From an uncultured Dysosmobacter sp. (GTDB taxonomy: Bacteria; Bacillota; Clostridia; Oscillospirales; Oscillospiraceae): DNA of 64,000 nt. Of this stretch, positions 1 to 8,020 are shown one piece after another. Below the pieces are notes generated by a model. That model made no database searches. It was given only the letters and a program-made list of their open reading frames with translations, and had not been told where the DNA came from. The stretch is from assembly GCA_934565855.1 (NCBI GenBank), contig CAKTIO010000001.1:372001-436000 (forward strand). Reading direction: 5' to 3'. Within the stretch, counting starts at the first letter, position 1; each line of letters begins with the position of its first letter. Made by a program: the position numbers and the translations under genes.

Positions 1-513
1 CTCCGGGAATACGGCAGGCTGGATATTCTGGTGAACAACGCTGGCATTACCCGGGACGGACTGCTGCTGATGATGAAGCCAACGGACTTTGACGCCGTGA
101 TCAGCACCAACCTGCTGGGTGCCTTTCTCACCATGAAGGCTGCCAGCCGGATCATGATGAAGCAGCGCTACGGCAGAATCGTCAATCTCTCCTCCGTGGT
201 GGGCGTTCACGGCAATGCCGGACAGGTCAACTACGCTGCCAGCAAGGCGGGACTTATCGGCATGACCAAGTCCCTTGCCAAGGAGCTTGCCTCCCGCGGG
301 GTGACCGCCAACGCGGTGGCTCCGGGATTCATTGAGACCGATATGACCGCCGCCATGCCGGAAAGCGCCAAAGCGGCTCTTCTGGGCAGCATCCCCATGT
401 CGCGTCTGGGCAAGCCGGAGGATGTGGCAAACGCCGTTGCCTTTCTCGCCAGCGAAGAGACCGGATACATCACCGGACAGGTGCTGGGCATTGACGGCGG
501 CATGGGCATGTGA
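1..513 (+). CDS. fabG: 3-oxoacyl-[ACP] reductase FabG (5' truncated by window)
   Basis: Short-chain dehydrogenase that reduces 3-oxoacyl-ACP to 3-hydroxyacyl-ACP with NADPH in type II fatty acid synthesis in the cytoplasm. The frame is open from base 1, so about 170 C-terminal residues are visible and roughly 75 N-terminal residues, including the TGxxxGIG nucleotide-binding loop, lie outside the window. Visible family marks are NNAG, the catalytic serine in NLSSVVG, the YAASK catalytic Tyr/Lys pair, [12 protein letters not shown] and the C-terminal [10 protein letters not shown]. fabF begins 31 bases downstream on the same strand, followed by fabZ, so this is the end of a fab operon. The FabG subfamily call rests on this context; sequence alone would allow another SDR. 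Confidence 0.95.
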   Translation, partial: LREYGRLDILVNNAGITRDGLLLMMKPTDFDAVISTNLLGAFLTMKAASRIMMKQRYGRIVNLSSVVGVHGNAGQVNYAASKAGLIGMTKSLAKELASRGVTANAVAPGFIETDMTAAMPESAKAALLGSIPMSRLGKPEDVANAVAFLASEETGYITGQVLGIDGGMGM

Positions 514-544
514 GCAATTTAAAATCGATTTGGAGTAAATGCTT

Positions 545-1789
545 ATGGATAGAAGACGAGTAGTTATCACCGGCATCGGCGCCATCACTCCCGTGGGTCA
601 CACCGCCGGAGAGACCTGGGCAGCCATCCGGAACGGTGTCTGCGGCATCGCCCCCATCACCGCCTATGACACCGCAGGGCAAAAGGTCAAGCTTGCCGCT
701 GAGGTCAAGGACTTCCATGTGGAAGACTGGATCGACAAGCGGGAAGCCAAGCGGATGGAGCGCTTCACGCAGTTCGCTGTCATCGCCGCCAGAGAGGCTC
801 TGGCGGACAGCCGTCTGGATACGGCACAGGTGGAGCTGGACCGCTGCGGCGTCAGCATCTCCAGCGGGATCGGCTCCCTGGCTGGCACGGAAGCCGAGCA
901 TGAACGGGGAACCGCCCGCGGCTTTGACAAGGTCTCTCCCTTTTACATTCCCTCCTGCATCTGCAATATGGCGGCGGGGCAGGTCGCCATTGACGTGGGC
1001 TTCCGCGGTCAGTGTACCTGCCCGGTGACCGCCTGCGCAGGCGGCACCTATGCTGTGGGCGACGCCTTCCACTATATACGGGATGGCTATGCAGAGGTCA
1101 TGCTCTGCGGCGGGACGGAGGCCTCTGTCATCCCCCTCGCTGTGGGCGGCTTCACCTCCATGAAGGCGCTGTCCACCACGGAGGACCCCGCCCGCGCCTC
1201 GATCCCCTTTGACGCGGAGCGCAGCGGCTTTGTCATGGGCGAGGGAGCCGGCGTGCTGATGCTGGAGGAGCTGGAGCATGCCCGGGCGCGGAACGCTAAA
1301 GTCTATGCGGAGATCGTTGGCTATGGAGCCACCTGCGACGCCTACCACATCACCGCCCCCCGTCCCGATGGCAGCGGCGGCGCCAAGGCGATGGCAGCGG
1401 CACTGAAGGATGGCGGCGCTGCACCGGAGGACGTGGGCTATATCAACGCCCACGGAACCTCTACCCACCTGAACGACGCCGGAGAGACCGCCGCCATCAA
1501 AGCAGTTTTCGGTGAACACGCCCGCCAGCTGGCGGTCAGCTCCACCAAGTCCATGACCGGACACATGCTGGGCGCTGCCGGATCCGTGGAGGCGATCTTC
1601 TCCGCGCTGGCGCTGCGGGACAGCTTCCTGCCCCCCACCATCCACTACGCCGTGCCGGATCCGGAGTGCGACCTGGACTGCGTTCCCAATGAGGGGCGCG
1701 CCGCCAGTATCCGCTACGCCCTGTCCAATTCTCTGGGCTTTGGCGGGCACAACGGCAGCCTTCTGCTGAAAAAATGGGAGGAGACCTGA
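545..1789 (+). CDS. fabF: 3-oxoacyl-[ACP] synthase II FabF
   Basis: Elongating beta-ketoacyl-ACP synthase that condenses malonyl-ACP with acyl-ACP. The protein has 414 residues, the normal family length. The active-site cysteine lies at about residue 164 in TACAGGTYAVGDAF, and the two histidines lie in AHGTSTHLND and KSMTGHMLGAAGS; FGFGGHNGSLL-type residues (SLGFGGHNGS) close the C-terminus. An ATG at 539 is possible, but the GGAG at 532-535 is only 3 bases from it and 9 bases from the ATG at 545, so 545 is preferred. It follows fabG and its stop lies 1 base before fabZ, with the fabZ ribosome binding site inside the fabF end. Confidence 0.96.
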   Translation: MDRRRVVITGIGAITPVGHTAGETWAAIRNGVCGIAPITAYDTAGQKVKLAAEVKDFHVEDWIDKREAKRMERFTQFAVIAAREALADSRLDTAQVELDRCGVSISSGIGSLAGTEAEHERGTARGFDKVSPFYIPSCICNMAAGQVAIDVGFRGQCTCPVTACAGGTYAVGDAFHYIRDGYAEVMLCGGTEASVIPLAVGGFTSMKALSTTEDPARASIPFDAERSGFVMGEGAGVLMLEELEHARARNAKVYAEIVGYGATCDAYHITAPRPDGSGGAKAMAAALKDGGAAPEDVGYINAHGTSTHLNDAGETAAIKAVFGEHARQLAVSSTKSMTGHMLGAAGSVEAIFSALALRDSFLPPTIHYAVPDPECDLDCVPNEGRAASIRYALSNSLGFGGHNGSLLLKKWEET

Positions 1790-1790
1790 T

Positions 1791-2237
1791 ATGCAGCTGA
1801 ATTCCAATGAGATTGCGGAGATCCTGCCACACCGCTATCCAATGGCGCTGGTGGACCGGATCACAGATGGCGAGCCGGGAGAGTGGGCAAAGGGCATCAA
1901 GTGCGTCAGCGCGGGTGAGCTGATGTTCTGCGGGCACTTTCCCCAGGAGCATGTTATGCCCGGCGTACTCATCATTGAGGCTATGGCGCAGGTAGGCGCC
2001 GTTGCCATTTTGTCCCTGCCGGAAAACCGGGGCAAAACCGCCTATTTCGGCGGGATCAAAAACGCCCGGTTCCGTGCCAAGGTCACACCGGGAGATGTGC
2101 TGGAAATGGAATGCACCCTGACCCGCCAGCGGGGTCCCGTGGGCATCGGCACAGCAAAGGCAGCTGTCAACGGCAAGGTCGTTGCCACGGCAGAGCTAAC
2201 CTTTGCCATCGGTCCCGGAAAATCCGCGCAGGAATAA
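1791..2237 (+). CDS. fabZ: 3-hydroxyacyl-[ACP] dehydratase FabZ
   Basis: Hot-dog fold dehydratase that converts 3-hydroxyacyl-ACP to trans-2-enoyl-ACP. It has 148 residues. His49 in the GHFP motif and Glu63 in PGVLIIEAMAQ are the expected catalytic pair, and the N-terminal LPHRYPMALVDRI is typical of FabZ rather than FabA. A GGAGGAG lying over the last codons of fabF serves as ribosome binding site, so translation is probably coupled to fabF. It is the last fab gene visible before a promoter-like sequence and a MarR regulator. No acc genes follow here, unlike in many Firmicutes fab clusters. Confidence 0.96.
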   Translation: MQLNSNEIAEILPHRYPMALVDRITDGEPGEWAKGIKCVSAGELMFCGHFPQEHVMPGVLIIEAMAQVGAVAILSLPENRGKTAYFGGIKNARFRAKVTPGDVLEMECTLTRQRGPVGIGTAKAAVNGKVVATAELTFAIGPGKSAQE

Positions 2238-2240
2238 CGG

Positions 2241-2270
2241 TTGCCCTCCACCGCAGAAACCGTGTATAAT
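2241..2270 (+). promoter_or_regulatory. Sigma-A type promoter for the MarR gene
   Basis: TTGCCC at 2241-2246 and TATAAT at 2265-2270 are separated by 18 bases and lie immediately after the fabZ stop. A transcript starting near 2277 would carry the MarR gene at 2334, so that gene can be expressed independently of the fab operon. Confidence 0.6.
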
Positions 2271-2333
2271 AGAAAGCAACACCCGGTCCCGGTGCGTGTG
2301 TGCGCGGAGACCGGCGGATCGTGGAGGGGAATC

Positions 2334-2807
2334 ATGATACTGAAACAAGCCTTTGCTGAAGTGTTTACAAAATTCAAGCTGCATTTTTACCAGCAGATCT
2401 TCCAGCGCTTTCAGACCAGGGAAGCCAGCCTGACCGCCGTGGAGACCTTCTGCATGGAGACCATTCAGGGACTTGGCACGCCCACCGTCAACGAGTTTGC
2501 CTCGTTCATGCGCATCTCTCCTCCCAACGCGGCGTATAAGATCAACAGCCTGATCAAAAAGGGCTATCTGAACAAGGTCCAGTCTCCGGATGACCGCCGG
2601 GAATACCATCTGGAGGTCACGCAGAAATATGAGGACTATTACAACATCAGCATGTCCTACCAGTCCGTGGTCATGGACCGGATCGCCCAGCGCTTTTCCA
2701 GCGAGGACTGCGCCAAGCTGACGGAAATGCTGACCATCATCAGCCGTGAGCTGATGCCGGAGATCACCCTGCCGGGCGATGCCAAAAAAAAGGTCCAGCC
2801 ACTTTGA
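2334..2807 (+). CDS. MarR family transcriptional regulator
   Basis: Winged-helix DNA-binding protein of 157 residues. The helix-turn-helix lies around residues 50-75 (FASFMRISPPNAAYKINSLI) and the wing contains the MarR-type SPDDRREYHLEVT. The frame is open from 2241, but ATG 2334 is chosen because GGAGGGG sits at 2323-2329. It directly follows fabZ with its own promoter. In streptococci a MarR protein (FabT) controls fab genes from the same locus; a similar role here is an inference from position only, and the protein could act on another target. A hairpin follows the stop. Confidence 0.82.
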   Translation: MILKQAFAEVFTKFKLHFYQQIFQRFQTREASLTAVETFCMETIQGLGTPTVNEFASFMRISPPNAAYKINSLIKKGYLNKVQSPDDRREYHLEVTQKYEDYYNISMSYQSVVMDRIAQRFSSEDCAKLTEMLTIISRELMPEITLPGDAKKKVQPL

Positions 2808-2828
2808 ACCGCTGCTGGCAGGTATAAA

Positions 2829-2880
2829 ACGCCCCGGGAGCCTTCCATTTTACGGAGACTCCCGGGGTGTTCTCTGTTTT
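2829..2880. terminator. Hairpin between convergent genes
   Basis: CCCCGGGAG (2832-2840) pairs with CTCCCGGGG (2859-2867) around an 18-base loop and is followed by a T-rich but interrupted tract. It separates the MarR gene from the small convergent gene at 2902 and may act in both directions. Confidence 0.7.
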
Positions 2881-2901
2881 CAGGGGCGAACCGCCGCCCG
2901 C

Positions 2902-3123
2902 TTATTTTTTCTTTTTCTCCCCCGGAGTGTGGATCTCCGGAATGGTCAGATTGTCATACTCCACGGTATAGGAGTCTTTCTGCTTTGGCTCGCGCAGCTG
3001 GCTTTTCAGCTTTCCCGTATGGATCTCCGGCACCGCCAGATTTTCATAGTCCAGCTGAAATGTCTCTTTTTTCTTTTCTGCCCGCGCCGCTTTCTTTCTG
3101 GAAAAAAAGTCCTTCAGTTTCAT
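2902..3123 (-). CDS. Small charged protein with an internal repeat
   Basis: Protein of 73 residues that I do not recognise. It is lysine-rich at both ends and contains two copies of a segment, YENLAVPEIHT near residue 27 and YDNLTIPEIHT near residue 57, about 30 residues apart. ATG 3123 is used because an AGGAGGTG lies 9 bases upstream; the frame remains open to a GTG at 3132, which would overlap that site. There is no signal peptide or membrane segment. It stands alone between convergent and same-strand neighbours. The clear ribosome binding site and conserved repeat suggest a real gene; function unknown. Confidence 0.7.
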   Translation of the reverse strand: MKLKDFFSRKKAARAEKKKETFQLDYENLAVPEIHTGKLKSQLREPKQKDSYTVEYDNLTIPEIHTPGEKKKK

Positions 3124-3196
3124 GGAAAGCACCTCCTGCCTATGTTGCCCATCTTACCACACAATATTCCTTCTGCATAGTTCGGCTTCCGCCAAT

Positions 3197-4384
3197 TTAC
3201 AGCAGGTTGATAAAGAATGTAATGGTCAATGTGTTGATAAAATCCGCAAACAGGCTGCCCACGATGGGCACCAGCAGGTATGCCTTGACAGAGGGGACGA
3301 ACCGCTCCGTCACCGCCTGCATGTTTGCCATCGCGTTGGGGGTCGCGCCCATGCCGAAGCCGCAGGTGCCGGCTGTCAGCACAGCGGCATCGTAATTGCG
3401 TCCCATCAGGTTGTAAACCACGAAGTAGGAGAACAGTCCCATCAGCAGTACCTGACCCGCCAGCAGGATGATCAGCGGCAGCGCCAGATCCGCCAGCTGC
3501 CACAGCTTCAGCGTGATCATGGCAATGCCCAAAAACAGCGACAGGCAGATGCCGCCTAGGTCGTTGATCTCACCCATGTGAATGGTAAATTTCCCGGTGT
3601 ACTCACCGATGTTGCGCATCACCGCCGCCACAATCATGGCACCGATATACACCGGGAAGGTCATGCCGGTCTTGCTGAGGAAAAAGGACACCACCGTGCC
3701 GATGCCCATTGCCACTGCGATCTGATACACCGCGGAAGCGTACATGGAGGTGCTGCGCTCGTGCTTCTTCTCGTCCTCCACCAGCAGGGTGTCGTCCTCC
3801 TCCACAGCCGTTTTCAGCAGATCGTGCTTCAGGATCAGCCGCCGTCCCAGCGGACCGCCCATCAGGCTGCCTGCCACCAAACCGAAGGTCGCCGCCGCTG
3901 TGCAGAGCGTTGTGGCGCTCTCCAGACCCAGATCCTCCAGCACGATGCCGAAGGCGCCCGCCGTGCCGTGACCGCCCACCATGGGAATGGAACCGGTGCA
4001 CATTCCGATCATGGGGTCCACGCCGATGAGCCTGGACAGTTCCAGCGCCACCAGATTCTGGCAGATGATCAGCACGATGACCGCACCCAGAAACAAAATC
4101 AGGTCCTTTCCGCCCTGCTTCAGCACCTTCAGGTTCGCCTGAAAGCCCACGGAGGTGAAAAACATGATCATGCACACGTTTTTCAGCGTCTCGTCAAAGG
4201 TGATCTCCATCACGCCCGTGCCGTGAAGGATACAGGTCAGAATGGCAAACAGCAGACCGCCCACCACCGGTGCCGGAATGCAGAAGGTCTCCAGAAAATT
4301 GATCTTCTTCTTTAAAAAAGCTCCTATCGTTAAAACGATCACCGCCACGGCAACCGTCTGATACATATCTAAGGCTAAGGTCAT
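3197..4384 (-). CDS. gltS: Sodium/glutamate symporter family protein GltS
   Basis: Inner-membrane secondary carrier of 395 residues with about ten to twelve hydrophobic segments. The two inverted halves carry the family glycine-rich loops: TGSIPMVGGHGTAGAFG in the first and CGFGMGATPNAMANM in the second. GltS proteins import glutamate with Na+. The start lies 2 bases after the stop of a TAXI-type solute-binding lipoprotein, so the two are probably translated together. No TRAP membrane subunits (DctQ/DctM) are near, which suggests that the binding protein serves this carrier. The substrate is likely glutamate or a related dicarboxylate, by family. Confidence 0.9.
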   Translation of the reverse strand: MTLALDMYQTVAVAVIVLTIGAFLKKKINFLETFCIPAPVVGGLLFAILTCILHGTGVMEITFDETLKNVCMIMFFTSVGFQANLKVLKQGGKDLILFLGAVIVLIICQNLVALELSRLIGVDPMIGMCTGSIPMVGGHGTAGAFGIVLEDLGLESATTLCTAAATFGLVAGSLMGGPLGRRLILKHDLLKTAVEEDDTLLVEDEKKHERSTSMYASAVYQIAVAMGIGTVVSFFLSKTGMTFPVYIGAMIVAAVMRNIGEYTGKFTIHMGEINDLGGICLSLFLGIAMITLKLWQLADLALPLIILLAGQVLLMGLFSYFVVYNLMGRNYDAAVLTAGTCGFGMGATPNAMANMQAVTERFVPSVKAYLLVPIVGSLFADFINTLTITFFINLL

Positions 4385-4386
4385 CC

Positions 4387-5352
4387 TTACTTCTCCTGTC
4401 CTACTTGAATGTCGTTTTCCCCATAATACGCCGCCGCGCCGGCATGGTAGCCGATGGGAACGTTCTCCACCGCGGCTTCCAGCGTCAGCGGCGTGTCCGC
4501 CGCCGTTGCCATTTGCAGCTTTCCGGCGTCCTGGAACAGCTGCTCCGTGATGTCGTGGACCTGCTGGGCGTTCAAACGGTTGCTTGCCAGCAGGACCGCC
4601 CGGACGCCTACGGTCTCCACAGCCTCCGTCTGTCCCTCATAGGTCCCCGCCGGAATCACGCAGGGAACATAGGTGTCATAGGTGTTCAGCAACCGCTTCT
4701 GCTTTTCCGCGTCCAGCCCCAGCAAACGGACCTCCGTCTGCCGCGCCGCGTTTGCCACCGCGTTGGTGGGTGCGCCCGCCGTGCAGAAAAACGCATCGAT
4801 CTCGCCGTTGGCAAGCGCCTCCGCCGCATCGGAATAGGAGAGGTTTTCCGCCTCCAGCAGCTCCGGTGTCAAGCCGTATACCAGCAGGATCTGTTCCGCG
4901 TTCTTCATCACGCCGGACTCCTCTTCTCCCACGGAGACCCGCTTTCCCTCCAGATCCTCTATCCGCTTGATCCCGGAGTCCGCCCGCACAACGATCTGGC
5001 AAGCCTCCGTATACAGTCCCGCCACAGCGCCGTAGCCGGACAGTGCCTTTCCCTCAAAGGAGCCCTCTCCGGCGGCGGCATCGGCAATGACGTCTGCCTG
5101 GGCGATTGCCATTTGCAGGTAATCCTCCGACAGCAGGCGCAGGTTCGCCGCAGAGCCAGCAGTTGCCTTCACGTCAAATTTGACGCCGGAAAGGTTGTCC
5201 TCCAGCAGGCTGCTCAGCGCGGAACCGTAGGCATAGTAGGTGCCGCCCGTGCCAGCCGTACCAAATCGGATCTCTTTGCCGCTTCCGCAGGCTGTCAGCA
5301 GCCCCAGCAGGAAAACCGTCAGCAGCAGGATCCCAAGTTTGCGATTTTTCAT
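4387..5352 (-). CDS. TAXI family solute-binding lipoprotein
   Basis: Extracytoplasmic binding protein of 321 residues. It has a lipoprotein signal with the lipobox LLTAC (Cys22), followed by the TAXI-family signature FGTAGTGGTYYAYGSALSSLL-like start of the mature domain. Such proteins usually deliver substrates to TRAP transporters with a fused 4TM-12TM subunit. Here the only partner is GltS, 2 bases downstream. A promoter with near-consensus boxes lies upstream at 5485-5513 on this strand. The assignment to the TAXI family is firm; pairing with GltS is inferred from gene order. The ligand is not visible from the sequence but glutamate is the natural guess. Confidence 0.88.
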   Translation of the reverse strand: MKNRKLGILLLTVFLLGLLTACGSGKEIRFGTAGTGGTYYAYGSALSSLLEDNLSGVKFDVKATAGSAANLRLLSEDYLQMAIAQADVIADAAAGEGSFEGKALSGYGAVAGLYTEACQIVVRADSGIKRIEDLEGKRVSVGEEESGVMKNAEQILLVYGLTPELLEAENLSYSDAAEALANGEIDAFFCTAGAPTNAVANAARQTEVRLLGLDAEKQKRLLNTYDTYVPCVIPAGTYEGQTEAVETVGVRAVLLASNRLNAQQVHDITEQLFQDAGKLQMATAADTPLTLEAAVENVPIGYHAGAAAYYGENDIQVGQEK

Positions 5353-5484
5353 TCTGATCTTTCTGATCCTTTCTGTATATTTTTGATCCTTCTTCCCTCA
5401 CACAAAAACGCGGCGGACCCTTCGTGGGCATCCATAGGTAAACGGTTGCCTATTATCTGTCCGTAATCCGCGCATTAGATGATT

Positions 5485-5513
5485 ATTATACCGTACTTTA
5501 GAGGATTGGTAAA
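5485..5513 (-). promoter_or_regulatory. Promoter of the TAXI-gltS operon
   Basis: Read on the minus strand, TTTACC (5513-5508), a 17-base spacer and TATAAT (5490-5485) form a good sigma-A promoter about 130 bases upstream of the TAXI start. The 5353-5662 gap also holds the forward degV promoter; nothing else was seen in it. Confidence 0.7.
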
Positions 5514-5594
5514 GTAAAAATTTTTTCCTATCCTTTTCCCTTCTCCACAAAAATACTACCTATCCTGTCCCCGCCGCATCCGCTCATCTTTTCA

Positions 5595-5623
5595 TTTACT
5601 CCACCGGAAAAGTATGCTATTTT
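5595..5623 (+). promoter_or_regulatory. Probable degV promoter
   Basis: TTTACT at 5595-5600 and TATTTT at 5618-5623 with a 17-base spacer, followed by AGGAGG at 5651-5656 and ATG at 5663. The boxes are weak matches. Confidence 0.4.
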
Positions 5624-5662
5624 AAGATTACCAATCAAAGACTTACCATCAGGAGGCTTTCT

Positions 5663-6547
5663 ATGCAACCTTATGTCATTTTCACCGATGCCGGGGCGGA
5701 TATTCCTGCCCAGCTGTGCGAAAAATATGACCTTCGCGGAATCCCCATGAACTACATGCTGAACGGGCAGGAGGAGACCTTCCGCCCGGAAGACCCGGAC
5801 CGGGACGCCCTGTGTACCGCGTTTTATGAAAAGCTGCGCCAGCAGGCGACCGTTTCCACCTCCCAGATCACGCCCTACCTGTTTGAAGCCGCCTTTCTTC
5901 CCGTTTTGGAGGCAGGACAGGACATCCTCTATTGCTGCTTCTCCTCCGGCATGTCCTCCACCTGGCAGAACCTGCAGGTCGTCCTTGCCGAGCTGACGGA
6001 GCGCTTTCCGGAGCGCACCCTCCGCTGTGTGGACTCCCGCAGCGCCAGCGGCGGCGAGGGACTGATCGCCCTTCAGGCGGCGGTAAACCGGGAAAAGGGG
6101 CTTTCCCTTTCTGACAACGCCGCCTGGTTAGAGACCCGCATCCCGCAGGTATGCCATTGGTTCACTGTAAACGATCTGGACTTTCTCAAGCGCGGCGGGC
6201 GCATCTCTCCCACCGTCGCCTTTCTGGGTGGAAAGCTGCAGATCAAGCCGGTCCTTGTCATTGGTGAGGACGGAAAGCTGATCGTCTCTGAAAAAGCCCG
6301 CGGACGGAAAGCCTCCATTCAGGCGCTGCTGAAGCACTATTCCGCCGCGCTGGATTTTGGAGACGCCCAGCCGGCAGTGTTCATCTCCCACGCCGGCGCT
6401 CCGGAAGAGGCTGCCGCACTGGCGGACGCTGTCCGGCAGCTGTCCCCCGCCGGAACCGAGGTCTACATCTCCGAGCTATCCCCCATCATCGGCGCGCACA
6501 CCGGTCCGGATATGCTGGCGGTCTGCCACTACGGAACGCACCGCTGA
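5663..6547 (+). CDS. DegV family fatty-acid-binding protein
   Basis: Cytoplasmic protein of 294 residues of the DegV (FakB-like) family, which binds a long-chain fatty acid between two domains and can present it to the kinase FakA. Family marks are FTDAGADIPAQL at the N-terminus, TSQITPYLF, the SSGMSSTWQN loop that contacts the carboxylate, and LKRGGRISPTVAFLG. The start has AGGAGG at a good distance. No fakA (DhaK-like) gene is in the window. It is monocistronic, ending at a strong hairpin shared with the convergent mscS. Binding of a fatty acid is known for the family; a role in phosphorylation of exogenous fatty acids is inferred. Confidence 0.9.
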   Translation: MQPYVIFTDAGADIPAQLCEKYDLRGIPMNYMLNGQEETFRPEDPDRDALCTAFYEKLRQQATVSTSQITPYLFEAAFLPVLEAGQDILYCCFSSGMSSTWQNLQVVLAELTERFPERTLRCVDSRSASGGEGLIALQAAVNREKGLSLSDNAAWLETRIPQVCHWFTVNDLDFLKRGGRISPTVAFLGGKLQIKPVLVIGEDGKLIVSEKARGRKASIQALLKHYSAALDFGDAQPAVFISHAGAPEEAAALADAVRQLSPAGTEVYISELSPIIGAHTGPDMLAVCHYGTHR

Positions 6548-6583
6548 CCCATCCGGTCCTCCTTCCCATCCTCCACACAAAGC

Positions 6584-6630
6584 AAAAGCATCCGGTTTTC
6601 CCGATGACAGCGGGAAACCGGATGCTTTTT
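6584..6630. terminator. Bidirectional terminator between degV and mscS
   Basis: A long perfect stem (AAGCATCCGGTTTTCCCG against CGGGAAACCGGATGCTT) with an A tract on the left and T tract on the right lies between the two convergent genes. Confidence 0.88.
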
Positions 6631-6640
6631 CATGCAGCCC

Positions 6641-7453
6641 TTACTGGTTCAGGATATGGACGTTCAGATGGTCATAGGTCATCTCCACACCGGCGTTTTC
6701 AAAGGCGGTACGCAGATTTTCCTGCAAGGCAAAGTACACGTCCCAGTACCTCTCCGTAGAGCACCAGCAGAACACCGTGTATTCAATGGAGCTGGCGCCG
6801 TAGTCGGACAGATAGACCGATGGAGCCGGGTCCTGCAGAATGTCCGCCGTTGCCTCCAGCGCCTTCCGGCATGCCGCCTTTACCGTGTCCGTAGGTGCGT
6901 CGTAGGACGCGGTGATCTTGCGGGTCACACGGCGGCGTCCCAGCGCGGAATAATTGGTCATCTGAGAGCCGGACAGCGTTTTATTGGGCAGCAGCACCAC
7001 CAGTCCGTCCGGCGTCAGCAGCTTGGTGTGGTTCAGCGTGATCTCCTGCACCGTACCGGAGGTCCCCGCCGCTTCAATAAAGTCGCCTATGGCAAAGGGA
7101 TGGGAGGACAAGATCACCAGACCGCCTGCCATATTTCCCAGAATGTCCTCCGCCGCCAGGGTCAGACCCAGGGAGCCGACCGACAGCAGCGCCACCAGGG
7201 AGGAGGTCTCCATACGCAGCTTGTCCATGATGATCAGCACCGCCACCGCGTACAGCAGCACCTTGACCGCCACCAGCAGATATTTCTGGATACGGGGGTC
7301 CAGCTTCGATCTGGATACGATCCGCGTCACCAGCTTCATGATGATCCGAATAGCGATCAGGCAGATCAGCACCGTGACCGCCAGAGACAGGATCGTTGCA
7401 ATGGTCATACCACCCACGCTGGTGGCAAGCAGTCCGGAAAATTCCGTTCCCAT
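6641..7453 (-). CDS. MscS family small-conductance mechanosensitive channel
   Basis: Membrane protein of 270 residues that opens under membrane tension to release solutes during hypo-osmotic shock. Three hydrophobic segments lie in the first ~105 residues; the pore-lining third helix contains SVGSLGLTLAAEDILGNMAGG, followed by the beta-domain FAIGDFIEAAGTSGTVQEI and the mixed C-terminal domain to about residue 265. The length and layout match the YnaI/MscS core without extra domains. It is convergent with degV. Nothing in context points to a special substrate. Confidence 0.92.
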   Translation of the reverse strand: MGTEFSGLLATSVGGMTIATILSLAVTVLICLIAIRIIMKLVTRIVSRSKLDPRIQKYLLVAVKVLLYAVAVLIIMDKLRMETSSLVALLSVGSLGLTLAAEDILGNMAGGLVILSSHPFAIGDFIEAAGTSGTVQEITLNHTKLLTPDGLVVLLPNKTLSGSQMTNYSALGRRRVTRKITASYDAPTDTVKAACRKALEATADILQDPAPSVYLSDYGASSIEYTVFCWCSTERYWDVYFALQENLRTAFENAGVEMTYDHLNVHILNQ

Positions 7454-7601
7454 AATTCAAGCCCCTTTCTCTCTCCGGCAATGGGGAAAATGCACCGCCG
7501 AAGCTCTCTCTGAAATTCAAGATTTTCCCAAACCGCATTGTAGCGAAAAAAGTCCAGCTTGTCAATGTGGTCGTTTCCTCTCCCCCTGAAAACGTACAAA
7601 G

Positions 7602-7637
7602 GCTCCGCCGGAGGGTAGTATTCCTCCAGCGGAGCTT
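7602..7637. terminator. Hairpin downstream of trxA
   Basis: GGCTCCGCCGGAGG pairs imperfectly with CCTCCAGCGGAGC and is followed by TTTTCC on the + strand and CCTTTG on the minus strand. It lies 37 bases beyond the trxA stop, so it probably ends that minus-strand operon. Confidence 0.6.
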
Positions 7638-7673
7638 TTCCGTCTATGCGATTTTGCTGTCGTGCGGCAGTCC

Positions 7674-7994
7674 TCAGCCCAGGTTTTCGTCCAGAACCTG
7701 AGCAAATGCCTGCTCCGGCATAAAGCCTACCTTCCGGTCAAACTCCTGTCCGTTTTTCAGGAACACCACCGTAGGGATGCTCAGTACGCCAAAGCGTCTG
7801 GCAAGCTCCGGCTCCTCGTCCACGTCCACCTTTGCCACCAGGACCCGTCCATCGTACTTCTGCGCCAGCTCCTCCACCGTGGGAGCCAGCATCTTGCAGG
7901 GTCCGCACCAGGTTGCCCAGAAATCCACCATTGCCAGCGGCGCCGCGTTGACCGCCTCATCAAATTCCGCTGTTTTCAAATGCTGTAAAGCCAT
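7674..7994 (-). CDS. trxA: Thioredoxin
   Basis: Cytoplasmic thiol-disulfide carrier of 106 residues, standard thioredoxin length. The WCGPC active site is at about residues 30-34 within MVDFWATWCGPCKML, and the conserved cis-proline is in LSIPTVVFLKNG. An AAAGGAG precedes the start. It lies 26 bases downstream of a flavin-dependent disulfide reductase on the same strand, so the two form an electron-transfer pair. Confidence 0.95.
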   Translation of the reverse strand: MALQHLKTAEFDEAVNAAPLAMVDFWATWCGPCKMLAPTVEELAQKYDGRVLVAKVDVDEEPELARRFGVLSIPTVVFLKNGQEFDRKVGFMPEQAFAQVLDENLG

Positions 7995-8020
7995 TTTGCA
8001 TTCTCCTTTGTAGCTATATT

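Noticed and set aside
470..1807. Long minus-strand open frame opposite fabF
   Set aside because: It mirrors the high-GC codon pattern of fabF and has no family similarity or start signal.
2241..2333. In-frame N-terminal extension of the MarR protein
   Set aside because: The region contains the promoter and lies upstream of a good ribosome binding site; the extension has no family similarity.
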